Assembly (NCBI GenBank): GCA_964387025.1 | Contig: CAYLUZ010000001.1 | Span: 248,001 to 312,000 of the forward strand | Length of the DNA stretch: 64,000 nucleotides | Direction: 5' to 3' | Source of the DNA: PNON01 sp964387025 | GTDB taxonomy: Bacteria > Chloroflexota > Anaerolineae > Anaerolineales > Anaerolineaceae | Part shown: positions 41,682-50,182 of the stretch, piece by piece | How the letters are laid out: the number at the start of each line of letters is the position of its first letter | How positions within the stretch are numbered: the stretch's first letter is position 1 | Position numbers and translations under genes: made by a program | Notes under the pieces: generated by a model | Seen by the model: the letters and a program-made list of their open reading frames with translations, nothing else | Told to the model about the DNA's origin: nothing | The model's database searches: none

Positions 41682-43462
41682 TTTTTGTAACGCTCCATGT
41701 AATCAGGGACTTCGATCATGGGCGGCCGCTCGTGTTCGGCGATTTCCTCAACATCCAGGTAATACCCGCCATTGGCAAAACGGATCAACTTCATGGTCTT
41801 GTTCACATCTTCAATAATGGCTCTTTCATACCGGGCTTCCAGTTTTCGCAATACCGTTTGGATGATGGCGAAAGACATTTTGCTCAATGCCTCAAGCCCC
41901 TGGTTATGATGGATACGCTCCAACAGGTCAACCTGTGCAATGGAACGCAGGCCGAACTGCTCAAAGATATCGATCAGCAACCCTGTTTCCACCCCGTATC
42001 CCGAAAAGAATGTTGCCTTTTCCAGGGACTCCCGGCGGCCGGCATATTCCCCGGATAGCGGTTGGATCACCCCGGATAGACCGGGATAAAAGAGGTTTAG
42101 TAATGGCCGGGCAGTGAGTTCGGTTACTCGTCCACCGCCTCCGGCCTGCATTATCTTACCCATCCTGAGCGGCCTTTTGTAGAATCCTTTTACGAATTGA
42201 ATACTACGGTTGAGGAGCAGTGGACCAAGAATGCCATACACGAAACGGGGATGGATATTCACAATATCCGTGTCGATCCAGACGATGATGTCACCCGAAG
42301 TGACCAGAAGGCTTTTCCAAAGGGCTTCGCCTTTTCCAGCCCGTGCGCCCATTTCAGGCAATATTTTTTGGTGAATGTACACCGGCACTCCCAGGTCTTC
42401 AGCGATCTGGCGGGTTGCGTCGCACGAATCAGAATCGATAAGTATGATCTCATCGATCAGTGGCACATCAACCATGAGCGCTTTTTTTATGGTTGAGATC
42501 ACCTTGCCGACAGTTTTTTCCTCATTCAATGCCGGCAAGGCCAGGCTGATGGTAGAACCCTGCTTCTCTTTCAACTCCATGAGTTGCCGCAAATTTGCGA
42601 ATTCATCGGCATGGAAGGTGTTTTCTGCAAACCATTTATCCACAAGAATGGAGATCGCCCGGGCACCGGCGGTTTCATCGAACATCGATTCTGAGATGGG
42701 TCTTTTCGCTTTGACCACCATGACAGTGGCTTTTGAATCTCGCAACAGTTTTTCCGCAACCGGGCCGATGGAAGAGCTGCCCATCCTTTTTGAAGCTGTT
42801 ACACCCAGAACAACAAAATCATATTGATTGGATTCTTCAAAAATGGTTTTCGCAACATCATCTGTAACGATCGAGCGTAAGTTAACCTCGGGCATTTGCT
42901 CCAGAATATGCTTAATACCTTTGAAGGGTGCATCGTTGACCCCGCCGGTTATATCGAGGTGCAAAACATCCTGGGTGGCCGGCTTTAATCGCATACAGAC
43001 CTGGAGGGCAAGATCTGCGTGGGGTCCGCCTCGTACTGCAATCAGGGTCCGGTCCAGTTTTACGATCGCTGCACCGCGCACGATGGCAACGTTACAATGT
43101 GAGGTTGACAACACCTCCGAGAGGTCGATACCGCAGGATACCTGCCCATCCTTCGATTCAATGATAAACAGATCCGGTTCTTCCAGTTTGATCACCTCTT
43201 GAAGATCGATCCAGGGTGTCTCAGAGACGATCACTGTTGATTTGAAGTGAGTAGTCGAATCACTTAATGAAAGTAATCGCTTGCGGATCTTCCGGGCGAT
43301 CAGCGCACCAGCGCTTACCGGTTCGCCCTCCTTGATCGGCACAACCCCTACCAGGATCACTTCCTGAGCGATCACTTTTGCCAGCTTTAGGGCTGTCAAC
43401 CCGGAATCTTCGGGTTCGATAGTCACCAGCGCTGTCATTATTTTTCCAAGGGGAGCGCTCAT
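41678..43462 (-). CDS. Tandem UspA domains fused to glucosyl-3-phosphoglycerate synthase
   Basis: A 594-residue fusion. Residues 1-130 and 138-252 are two universal-stress (UspA-like) domains; the second has the nucleotide loop G-V-T-A-S-K-R-M-G then SSIGPVAEKLLRDSKATVMVV. Residues 300-590 are a GT81/GpgS-type glycosyltransferase: SLALPALNEEKTVGKV, IDSDSCDAT, KILPEMGARAGKGEALWKS, DTD at 397-399, YGILGPLL, then GGGRVTELTARPLLNLF and QPLSGEYAGRR. GpgS uses UDP- or GDP-glucose and 3-phosphoglycerate. The fusion may make solute synthesis respond to nucleotides or stress. It sits in a chain of overlapping genes with a phosphatase and two GT4 enzymes. Confidence 0.85.
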   Translation of the reverse strand: MSAPLGKIMTALVTIEPEDSGLTALKLAKVIAQEVILVGVVPIKEGEPVSAGALIARKIRKRLLSLSDSTTHFKSTVIVSETPWIDLQEVIKLEEPDLFIIESKDGQVSCGIDLSEVLSTSHCNVAIVRGAAIVKLDRTLIAVRGGPHADLALQVCMRLKPATQDVLHLDITGGVNDAPFKGIKHILEQMPEVNLRSIVTDDVAKTIFEESNQYDFVVLGVTASKRMGSSSIGPVAEKLLRDSKATVMVVKAKRPISESMFDETAGARAISILVDKWFAENTFHADEFANLRQLMELKEKQGSTISLALPALNEEKTVGKVISTIKKALMVDVPLIDEIILIDSDSCDATRQIAEDLGVPVYIHQKILPEMGARAGKGEALWKSLLVTSGDIIVWIDTDIVNIHPRFVYGILGPLLLNRSIQFVKGFYKRPLRMGKIMQAGGGGRVTELTARPLLNLFYPGLSGVIQPLSGEYAGRRESLEKATFFSGYGVETGLLIDIFEQFGLRSIAQVDLLERIHHNQGLEALSKMSFAIIQTVLRKLEARYERAIIEDVNKTMKLIRFANGGYYLDVEEIAEHERPPMIEVPDYMERYKK

Positions 43463-44685
43463 TAAGTTTCCTCCTTTAGGATCGGTTCAATGTGTTTGTA
43501 ATAGATCGATTCCCAGGTATAACTACGTTTTACGCGGCGAGACAATCGCGAGGTCGCTTCACGTTCCAACCTGTTTACGATCAGTCTGGCGATTTCTTTG
43601 GGATCGCCTTCCGGGTCGAAGTAACTGACGTCCTTACCGGCCAGTTCACGCAGCACTTGAATATCAGCACAAAAAACAGGCATGGAACTGAATGCGGCTT
43701 CAATAATTGGAATACCAAAACCTTCCTCGCGGCTGGGAAAGAGCAAGGCGTTCCCGAGCCGGTAGAAATCTGCGATCACAGCATCGGGCAACATGCCCGG
43801 GGAGCTCTCTGCCAGGAAGTGCACTATTCCCTGCAAGTTATGCTCATTCCGCAAATGTAACAGTTTTTCCTTGTAGCCTTTATTGGCGGGATTATGAGGT
43901 CCTTCGGGTCCAGTGATCACCAGCATGGCTTTGGGGTAATCATTCACCAGCTCAGCCATGATCCTTAAAGCCAGTTCAATGTTTTTTCGCGGAGTCAATC
44001 GAACAGGCAACAGGAAAAGCGGATCGGCTTCGAACAGATTCAGGTGATCGACTATTTGAATGGTTCGGGCTTCCAGTTTATAGAAAACGTTCAGGTTGAC
44101 TCCATTTGGAATAACCAGAATCTCTTCCTTATCGATTCCGAATAAAGCACTCAATTCCTGCCGGCGCATCTCAGAAACCACAACCTGCTTAACTCCTTTC
44201 CAGGGTGTCTGTAACAGATTCCAGGGGTAACCATCATGCATATCATGCCTGTAACGTGGAGTAGTCCATGCCAGGTCATGATGCCAGAGGATGAGCTTCG
44301 GAAAAACCGGCTGTTTACTCGCTTCATTAATTGCCGCAGTCAATGGCAGGTTTTTATGTAGTGAGGCTATATTATGCGCGATCAACACATCATACTTCTT
44401 TAACTCGTCTGATAATTCGCTTGTGATCTCATCCCGAAGAGTATCAAACGCAGGTGTATAGCTGCCTTTGTCGAGGAGAGCTTTCACTTGCATCACTTCC
44501 GGGTGGCGGGAATCCATTCGTGGAAAGACATGGACAGGAATTCTTTCGTCAAAGGATTTTCCCCGCCCGACAATAATTGTCACTTGATGCCCGGCTTTGG
44601 TCATCAGCCTGGCGTGGTGCGCCAGCACACTTTCCACACCTCCCACAATTGGCGGAGATGAATAGTGAAGCAAGGCAATTCTCAT
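43462..44685 (-). CDS. GT4 glycosyltransferase
   Basis: A 407-residue GT-B retaining glycosyltransferase of family 4. N-terminal IALLHYSSPPIVGGVESVLAHH, the hinge VVSEMRRQELSALFGI, VIPNGVN near 187 and the donor-site EEGFGIPIIEAAFSSMPVF (E-x7-E) near 316-335 are in place. It overlaps its neighbours by 1 bp (TAATG) and 4 bp (ATGA), so it is made together with the GpgS-like fusion. A plausible role is addition of a mannose or glucose to glucosylglycerate, or of sugars onto a lipid; not decided by sequence. Confidence 0.85.
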   Translation of the reverse strand: MRIALLHYSSPPIVGGVESVLAHHARLMTKAGHQVTIIVGRGKSFDERIPVHVFPRMDSRHPEVMQVKALLDKGSYTPAFDTLRDEITSELSDELKKYDVLIAHNIASLHKNLPLTAAINEASKQPVFPKLILWHHDLAWTTPRYRHDMHDGYPWNLLQTPWKGVKQVVVSEMRRQELSALFGIDKEEILVIPNGVNLNVFYKLEARTIQIVDHLNLFEADPLFLLPVRLTPRKNIELALRIMAELVNDYPKAMLVITGPEGPHNPANKGYKEKLLHLRNEHNLQGIVHFLAESSPGMLPDAVIADFYRLGNALLFPSREEGFGIPIIEAAFSSMPVFCADIQVLRELAGKDVSYFDPEGDPKEIARLIVNRLEREATSRLSRRVKRSYTWESIYYKHIEPILKEET

Positions 44686-46022
44686 ATCTGCTCACCAAAA
44701 CAATCAGCCAATAATAAACCGAGACGGCGTTCCAGCATCGTGTAAGAAAAATACCGTCGAGCCAGTTCATAGTTATGTTCACATTGTTCAAGAGCTACTT
44801 CAGGATGCGTAAGGATATACCGTGTATCTTCAAGGGTTTTTTCACTGATAAAACCGTCAAATTCGATCACCTGGAATCCTTTGGGTTTAATGTCTGCTTC
44901 ATAGATGGAGTAATTGTTCACGATCAGAGGACGTTTGAAATAGATCGCTTCGAGAAACGCATTTCCGAAACCTTCTTTGGAAGATGGATACGTGACCAGG
45001 TCTGCGTGGGGGTAAACATCCGCCAGAGTGTATATCTTCCTGCCATCAGCGGTTAATCTTCGTTTATCACAAACAATATCAGACTCAAATTTGATTGTAA
45101 CATTCAGTAATGCGGCAAACTCGTGCACACGCTGTTCATATGTACTGCCTTCATCCCCAGACGCATGAGAAATTACCAGTTCTGCTGGCAATCCAAGCCG
45201 GCGGGTTAATTCGATGGAATGTTCGATCCCTTTTCGCTGGATGATCCGGGTTGGTTGTAAGATCAAGTATTGATCGGGTGCCACACCCAAATCAGCCCTG
45301 GCAGTAAGTGCATATTCGTCCAATAGAGGTGGAGGAGAATCAAAATCCATCACATTGGGAATAACCATTGAATTCAATCCCAATCTTGAGGCAAGTTGAT
45401 GGGCCTGGACCGAGTTTATGACAACATGGCGGATGGAAGGCAAGCTGGGAGGAAACGCTGAAGCCAGGTAGTCGCGAACTGAGTTGTTAAAGAACCGCTG
45501 CCTCTCCCAGTAAAAGTCATGGTGGTGGGCGATTACAGGGTAGCCTGTTTCAGCTATAAATTCAGTTATCGCCAGACCAAGTGGTAAGTTGATCGGAATC
45601 GTTAAAGCGTTCTCCACGATCAACGCTTCCAGCTGGAATTTTTGAGCAAATTGATAAAGATGCTCCTTGAAGTAATTTTTAAATTCCTCAATGGTTTGCG
45701 TTATTCTGGCAGGGCGGATAAAGACTGAAAAGAAATCCTGATGCAGAGATTCAATTTCCGGGTGCGCTTTGCGATTTTCGTGCAATTGTCCCCAGTCTCC
45801 GTTATATACTTCCTCGTTGATGGCATCTATCAAGGGATGACGGTAAAAAGCTTCCGGGATGATATAACTACGTTCAGGTGGACGATCGCATTGACCGCAG
45901 AAATAATAACACTCATGACCCATCCGCTGAAGAACCTCCGCCCATTTCGCGGTCTCAAGCGAAACACCATCTGTTCCTTCAAAGCGAGTGGAAATAAAGC
46001 CGATCTTCCTGGAATTTGTCAT
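44682..46022 (-). CDS. GT4 glycosyltransferase, candidate mannosylglucosylglycerate synthase
   Basis: A 446-residue GT4 enzyme and first gene of the reverse operon. The start IGFISTRFEGTDGVSLETAKWAEVLQRMGHECYYFCGQ and the middle VENALTIPINLPLGLAI are the pattern I associate with mannosylglucosylglycerate synthases and close relatives; AHHHDFYWERQRF and SSKEGFGNAFLEAIYFKRPLIV (donor site) follow. ATG 46022 is chosen for GGAG 6 nt upstream over the ATG at 46034. Beside a GpgS-like gene, a role in extending glucosylglycerate with mannose is attractive, but this remains inference. Confidence 0.75.
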   Translation of the reverse strand: MTNSRKIGFISTRFEGTDGVSLETAKWAEVLQRMGHECYYFCGQCDRPPERSYIIPEAFYRHPLIDAINEEVYNGDWGQLHENRKAHPEIESLHQDFFSVFIRPARITQTIEEFKNYFKEHLYQFAQKFQLEALIVENALTIPINLPLGLAITEFIAETGYPVIAHHHDFYWERQRFFNNSVRDYLASAFPPSLPSIRHVVINSVQAHQLASRLGLNSMVIPNVMDFDSPPPLLDEYALTARADLGVAPDQYLILQPTRIIQRKGIEHSIELTRRLGLPAELVISHASGDEGSTYEQRVHEFAALLNVTIKFESDIVCDKRRLTADGRKIYTLADVYPHADLVTYPSSKEGFGNAFLEAIYFKRPLIVNNYSIYEADIKPKGFQVIEFDGFISEKTLEDTRYILTHPEVALEQCEHNYELARRYFSYTMLERRLGLLLADCFGEQI

Positions 46023-46062
46023 ATCATTCTCCATACCTTATATTACCCCGAAACTGATACTG

Positions 46063-46068
46063 TACAAT
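46063..46068 (+). promoter_or_regulatory. -10 box giving a near-leaderless start for the GH13_18 gene
   Basis: TACAAT at 46063-46068, 7 nt before ATG 46076. A GGGGG run sits between, directly against the ATG, too close to act as a normal Shine-Dalgarno. The 53-bp gap to the divergent GT4 gene must carry both promoters. Confidence 0.4.
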
Positions 46069-46075
46069 AAGGGGG

Positions 46076-47716
46076 ATGAAACCTAATACTATTTATATGC
46101 ATTTAGCCAGCATTTATGGCGATGAACGAGCGGGTCCCATCGAACAGGGAGTATTAAGTTTAATGGATCGCTATCGAGGCCGGATCCCAGTACCAGTTAC
46201 AAGGGAATTATCTGAATGGAGCTCGATCCTCATAACATATGGAGACCAGCTTCAAAAAGCACAACATCCGCACCTGGAAACGCTGGCAGAATTTTGTGAA
46301 TCACATCTTCGGGGCGTTGTCGATACAATCCACGTTCTGCCGTTTTTCCCTTGGTCTTCTGATGATGGATTCTCGGTCAAAGATTACCGTAAAGTTGATC
46401 CAGCCTTAGGCGATTGGCGGGATATTGAAAGGCTTGGGAAATCCTATCGGCTGATGTTCGATGGTGTGATTAATCATGTTTCCGTTGAAGGTGAATGGTT
46501 TAAGAAGTTTCTGTGTGGTGAAACGCCATATGGTGATTATTTCCTTACAATCGACGGTAACCCCGATCTATCAAGTGTCGTTCGTCCGCGTGCACTTCCC
46601 TTGACCACTGAGTTTCAAACCCCAAAAGGTATAAAACAAGTATGGACGACATTCAGTACTGACCAGGCAGACCTCGATTTTCATAATCCGGATGTTTTGC
46701 TGGATATTTTCGATATCTTGTTGATGTATGCTCAGAAAGGTGCGCAGTTTATCCGGCTGGATGCGATAGCCTATTTATGGAAAGAGATTGGGACAAGCTG
46801 TATACATCTGCCACAAACCCATGCTATCATCCAGCTATTGCGCTCAGTCCTCGATGAGGTAGCCCCTCACGTTCAAATTGTTACCGAGACAAATGTTCCG
46901 CATGAAGAAAACAATTCCTATTTTGGTAATGGAGATAATGAAGCCCAGATTGTGTACAACTTTGCACTTCCCCCTCTCGTTTTGCACACATTTCAAACCG
47001 GGAATGCAACTGAGCTCACGAATTGGGCATCCAGTTTGAAATTACCATCGAACCGTACCACGTTCTTGAATTTTTTAGCTTCACACGACGGGATAGGGTT
47101 GAACCCCGTTCGGGGGTTGTTAAATGATGCAGATATAGATTGCCTGGTTACAAAAACATTGACACACGGCGGGTTGATATCTTATAAGCAAAATCCGGAT
47201 GGTACCCAAAGCCCTTATGAAATGAACATCAACTATTTTGATGCTCTGTCCGATCCCACCAGTGATGAGCCGCTTGATTTACAAGTCAAACGGTTTATGG
47301 CAGCCCAGGCAATTATGTTGTCACTAAATGGAATTCCCGGAATATATTTTCATAGTATGTTTGGTTCACGAAATTGGAACGAGGGTGTAACGAAGTCTGG
47401 GCGCTATCGGGCGATTAACCGTCAAAAACTGGAAATAGAGCTCCTGGAAAATGACCTGAATGATCCTTTATCACTCAGATTACAAGTATTTATGCGCTAT
47501 AAACAATTGTTGTTGCGCCGTTCATCTTCTTCTGTATTTCATCCACATGGTGGACAAAAGGTATTGGACCTTGGACCCGGTGTGTTTGCAGTTTTGCGAA
47601 GCTCACCAGATGGCGATCAGAAAGTCTTGTGCCTTCAAAACGTTACACCCCTGACCCAATCTGCCGGAAACTATTCTTTGGATCCTTACCAAACCCTTTG
47701 GATAGACCAATCATGA
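46076..47716 (+). CDS. GH13_18 sugar phosphorylase, probably glucosylglycerate phosphorylase
   Basis: A 546-residue member of glycoside hydrolase family 13 subfamily 18, the sucrose-phosphorylase group. Catalytic residues are visible: nucleophile Asp229 in FIRLDAIAYLWKE, acid/base Glu271 in VTETNVPHEEN and transition-state Asp338 in ASHDGIG. The N-terminal IHVLPFFPWSSDDGFSVKDY is typical of the subfamily. Known activities are phosphorolysis of sucrose, sucrose 6-phosphate, glucosylglycerol and glucosylglycerate. The divergent operon holds a GpgS-like synthase and phosphatase, which makes glucosylglycerate the most likely substrate: the gene would recycle the solute to glucose 1-phosphate and glycerate. 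Confidence 0.85.
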   Translation: MKPNTIYMHLASIYGDERAGPIEQGVLSLMDRYRGRIPVPVTRELSEWSSILITYGDQLQKAQHPHLETLAEFCESHLRGVVDTIHVLPFFPWSSDDGFSVKDYRKVDPALGDWRDIERLGKSYRLMFDGVINHVSVEGEWFKKFLCGETPYGDYFLTIDGNPDLSSVVRPRALPLTTEFQTPKGIKQVWTTFSTDQADLDFHNPDVLLDIFDILLMYAQKGAQFIRLDAIAYLWKEIGTSCIHLPQTHAIIQLLRSVLDEVAPHVQIVTETNVPHEENNSYFGNGDNEAQIVYNFALPPLVLHTFQTGNATELTNWASSLKLPSNRTTFLNFLASHDGIGLNPVRGLLNDADIDCLVTKTLTHGGLISYKQNPDGTQSPYEMNINYFDALSDPTSDEPLDLQVKRFMAAQAIMLSLNGIPGIYFHSMFGSRNWNEGVTKSGRYRAINRQKLEIELLENDLNDPLSLRLQVFMRYKQLLLRRSSSSVFHPHGGQKVLDLGPGVFAVLRSSPDGDQKVLCLQNVTPLTQSAGNYSLDPYQTLWIDQS

Positions 47717-47807
47717 TTTCCAGATAAATTATTTCTCTTATTAATTTCGCCCATGTATACATAATCAAATTTCATTTTCGGTAAAGCGAACATATAAGGA
47801 GACCGGT

Positions 47808-48317
47808 ATGAAAATGAACTATGAACCTAAATTTGCCGGGCTTGAAAGATTAAAAGACACCCATTCAGCACAGATCGAAGCCTTTGAAGAATGGGCAGCA
47901 CACGGGGAGTGGGAACTGTTCCACTCCAGTCATTATGACTGGTGGGTTTTCCCCATCCACAAACCCAGCGCCTACGGGCTGGAGTGGACGGTTTATGAAG
48001 GTGAAGTATCCATTCTAAAACAGGATACGCAATTCATTAGGAAATACCAGAGAGGTGTGGAGCTGGTCTCGGCTGCATGGGGTTGGGATCTTCTACAGAA
48101 GGATTACATTCCCCGGCCGGCACCTGGACAAAGCTGGCATCAATGGCCGGTGCGGTTGTTCAAAGCAGCACTCTCGGTTCAATTGTTCGGCTATAGTGAG
48201 CTATTTACCTCACTCAAGCTGTACGCTCTGAACCTGATGCGGCAGGGAGAGTCAATGGAATTCAATGGCCATGACCTGTCATGGCTATTTACCACCGGGA
48301 TTGACCCCCGGCCATGA
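47808..48317 (+). CDS. Conserved protein of unknown function
   Basis: A 169-residue soluble protein that I do not recognise. It is rich in aromatic residues: HYDWWVFPIHKPSAYGLEWTVYEG near 44-67, then AAWGWDLLQKD and QSWHQWPVRLFKAALS, which suggests a compact helical fold with a buried Trp-rich core. No membrane segment or metal motif. AAGGAG 8 nt before the ATG gives a strong start. It lies between the GH13_18 gene and pepT, 91 bp after the former. Role unknown. Confidence 0.65.
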   Translation: MKMNYEPKFAGLERLKDTHSAQIEAFEEWAAHGEWELFHSSHYDWWVFPIHKPSAYGLEWTVYEGEVSILKQDTQFIRKYQRGVELVSAAWGWDLLQKDYIPRPAPGQSWHQWPVRLFKAALSVQLFGYSELFTSLKLYALNLMRQGESMEFNGHDLSWLFTTGIDPRP

Positions 48318-48395
48318 ATTTCCACTAATCCAATTTTGGTTTAGAATAGAACCAGAAATAATTTCGATAAAAATACTTCTCTTCCGAGGAACCCA

Positions 48396-49625
48396 ATGGA
48401 AAAAACAAGTGATCGCTTCATTCGTTACATCAAGGTCGATACTCAATCTGACCATGATTCCGAGTCCCACCCGTCCACTGCCAAGCAATTCAACCTGGCC
48501 AAAATGCTGGTGCAGGAGCTGTTAGGATTGGGTCTGAAAGATGCCGCGGTGGATGAGAATTGCTACGTTATGGCCACCCTGCCGGCAAATACCAGTAAAG
48601 CCATTCCCGCCATCGGCTGGCTGGCGCACATGGATACCAGTCCGGACGCATCCGGAGAGAATGTGACTCCGCGGCTCATCCCCGACTACGATGGAAAACC
48701 CATTGTGCTGGATGCAGCCACGCAGACCATCCTTTCCCCGGTCGATTTTCCCGATCTGCTGCAATACATTCACCAGCCCCTGCTCACCACCGATGGCAAG
48801 ACACTGCTGGGTGCGGATGACAAGGCCGGTGTGGCAGTCATCATGTCGATGCTGGAGCACCTGGTCACCCACCCGGAAATCAAGCATGGCAAACTGTGCG
48901 TTGGCTTCACTCCCGATGAAGAAACCGGGCATGGTGTGGATTTCTTTGACGTGAAGAAATTTGGTGCCGAGTTTGCCTATACCATCGATGGAGGAGAGCT
49001 CGGAGAGCTGGAATACGAGTGTTTCAATGCCTCGGCGGCTAAGATCCACATCCAGGGACGCAACATCCACCCCGGTAAAGCCAAAAATAAAATGGTCAAC
49101 TCGATCCAATTGGCGATGGATCTACATGCCATGCTCCCGGTGGACGAAAGGCCGGAATACACCGATAAATATGAAGGCTTCTTCCATTTGATGTATTTTG
49201 AAGGCACCGTGGAAGAAACCACCATCGGATACATCATCCGCGACCACGACCGGGTCAAGTTCGAACAAAAAGAGAAAGTGTTGCGTGAAGCCGTCAATTA
49301 CCTGAATCACCGCATTGGCAGCGACCGCATCAAGTTGGAAATAACCGAGCAATACCAGAACATGAAAGAAGTGATCCTGCCTTTCATGCACGTCGTGGAT
49401 ACCGCGAAAAAGGCGATGGAAATGCTGGAGATAAAACCGATCATCATCCCCATAAGGGGTGGAACCGATGGTTCAAGGCTTTCCTATATGGGATTGCCGA
49501 CCCCCAATATTTTTACCGGCGGGCACAATGGCCATGGCAAATATGAATACCTGCCTGTCCACTCCCTTGATAAAGCGGTGGAAGTTGTGCTCAAGATCAT
49601 CGAGCTATATGCCGATAACGACTAA
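48396..49625 (+). CDS. pepT: Peptidase T (aminotripeptidase)
   Basis: M20B zinc aminotripeptidase of 409 residues. Zinc and catalytic motifs: GWLAHMDTSPDASGENV near residue 75 (His and Asp), LLGADDKAGVAVIMSMLEHL near 138, TPDEETGHGVDFFD near 171 (Glu pair), and C-terminal IRGGTDGSRLSYMGLPTPNIFTGGHNGHG near 350. GAGGAA precedes the ATG. It clears tripeptides in the cytoplasm. The gene appears monocistronic; a ferredoxin gene with its own promoter follows after 106 bp. Confidence 0.96.
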   Translation: MEKTSDRFIRYIKVDTQSDHDSESHPSTAKQFNLAKMLVQELLGLGLKDAAVDENCYVMATLPANTSKAIPAIGWLAHMDTSPDASGENVTPRLIPDYDGKPIVLDAATQTILSPVDFPDLLQYIHQPLLTTDGKTLLGADDKAGVAVIMSMLEHLVTHPEIKHGKLCVGFTPDEETGHGVDFFDVKKFGAEFAYTIDGGELGELEYECFNASAAKIHIQGRNIHPGKAKNKMVNSIQLAMDLHAMLPVDERPEYTDKYEGFFHLMYFEGTVEETTIGYIIRDHDRVKFEQKEKVLREAVNYLNHRIGSDRIKLEITEQYQNMKEVILPFMHVVDTAKKAMEMLEIKPIIIPIRGGTDGSRLSYMGLPTPNIFTGGHNGHGKYEYLPVHSLDKAVEVVLKIIELYADND

Positions 49626-49662
49626 TGTGACAAACTTCATCCTGTAATATTGACAAATGAAC

Positions 49663-49691
49663 TTGACTCAAAATTATAGGCATGATAACCT
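49663..49691 (+). promoter_or_regulatory. Ferredoxin promoter
   Basis: TTGACT (49663-49668), 17-bp spacer, TAACCT (49686-49691) preceded by TGA. About 40 bp before the ferredoxin start. Confidence 0.5.
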
Positions 49692-49731
49692 AGACTCAGT
49701 TTGATTAGCTAATTAGCTGAAAGGATAAACA

Positions 49732-49905
49732 ATGGCCACATATATCATTACTGATGACTGCATCTCCTGCGGAGCCTGTGAACCGGAATGCCCCGAGAGC
49801 TCGATCTCTGAAGGCGATAGCAAGTACGTTATCGATCAAGACAAATGCACAGCTTGCGCCACTTGTGCTTCAGTTTGCCCGGTGGATGCCTGCGTTCCCG
49901 CATAA
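49732..49905 (+). CDS. 2[4Fe-4S] ferredoxin
   Basis: A 57-residue clostridial-type ferredoxin. Two clusters are predicted: CISCGACEPECP at residues 10-21 and CTACATCASVCP at 39-50, each with the CxxCxxCxxxCP pattern. AAAGGA lies 7 nt before the ATG. Small electron carrier for anaerobic metabolism, fitting a fermentative or strictly anaerobic host. It stands alone between a good promoter and a perfect terminator, so it is likely expressed strongly. Confidence 0.95.
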   Translation: MATYIITDDCISCGACEPECPESSISEGDSKYVIDQDKCTACATCASVCPVDACVPA

Positions 49906-49927
49906 TACTTACTGGTAGTACATAACT

Positions 49928-49956
49928 AAAGCGCTCAATTGAGCGCTTTTTGTTTT
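49928..49956 (+). terminator. Ferredoxin terminator
   Basis: Perfect 9-bp stem AAAGCGCTC (49928-49936) / GAGCGCTTT (49941-49949) with an AATT loop, then TTGTTTT. After it, 49960-50110 holds degenerate CTCTCTCC / GGGAGAGGG inverted stretches and no gene. Confidence 0.9.
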
Positions 49957-50149
49957 GTAATTTATCCTCTCTCCTAATGGGAGTTTGGGTAAAGTTGGCT
50001 TCATGCTCTCTTTGGGAGAGGGAACACAAGGGAGACCCAAATAAGGGAGGACGCAAGCTTATCGGCCTAGTTTTACCCTAATCACTATTCAACTATTCTC
50101 TTTTCTCATTTCTCTCCACCATAAATCAATAGTGGCTTTTCCCGGAAAT

Positions 50150-50158
50150 TGTTATAAA
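50150..50158 (+). promoter_or_regulatory. Extended -10 promoter of the second two-component system
   Basis: TGTTATAAA, an extended -10 with TATAAA at 50153-50158, about 25 bp before the regulator start; AAGGA follows near 50165 as ribosome site. Confidence 0.45.
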
Positions 50159-50182
50159 ATGTAACAAGGACGGGATAACCTG

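Noticed and set aside
48522..49109. 195-residue reverse frame inside pepT
   Set aside because: Antisense shadow of a strongly conserved peptidase gene.
49960..50050. CTCTCTCC / GGGAGAGGG inverted stretches that might be a CRISPR or repeat array
   Set aside because: Only two imperfect stretches with no regular spacing; at most a degenerate intergenic repeat.
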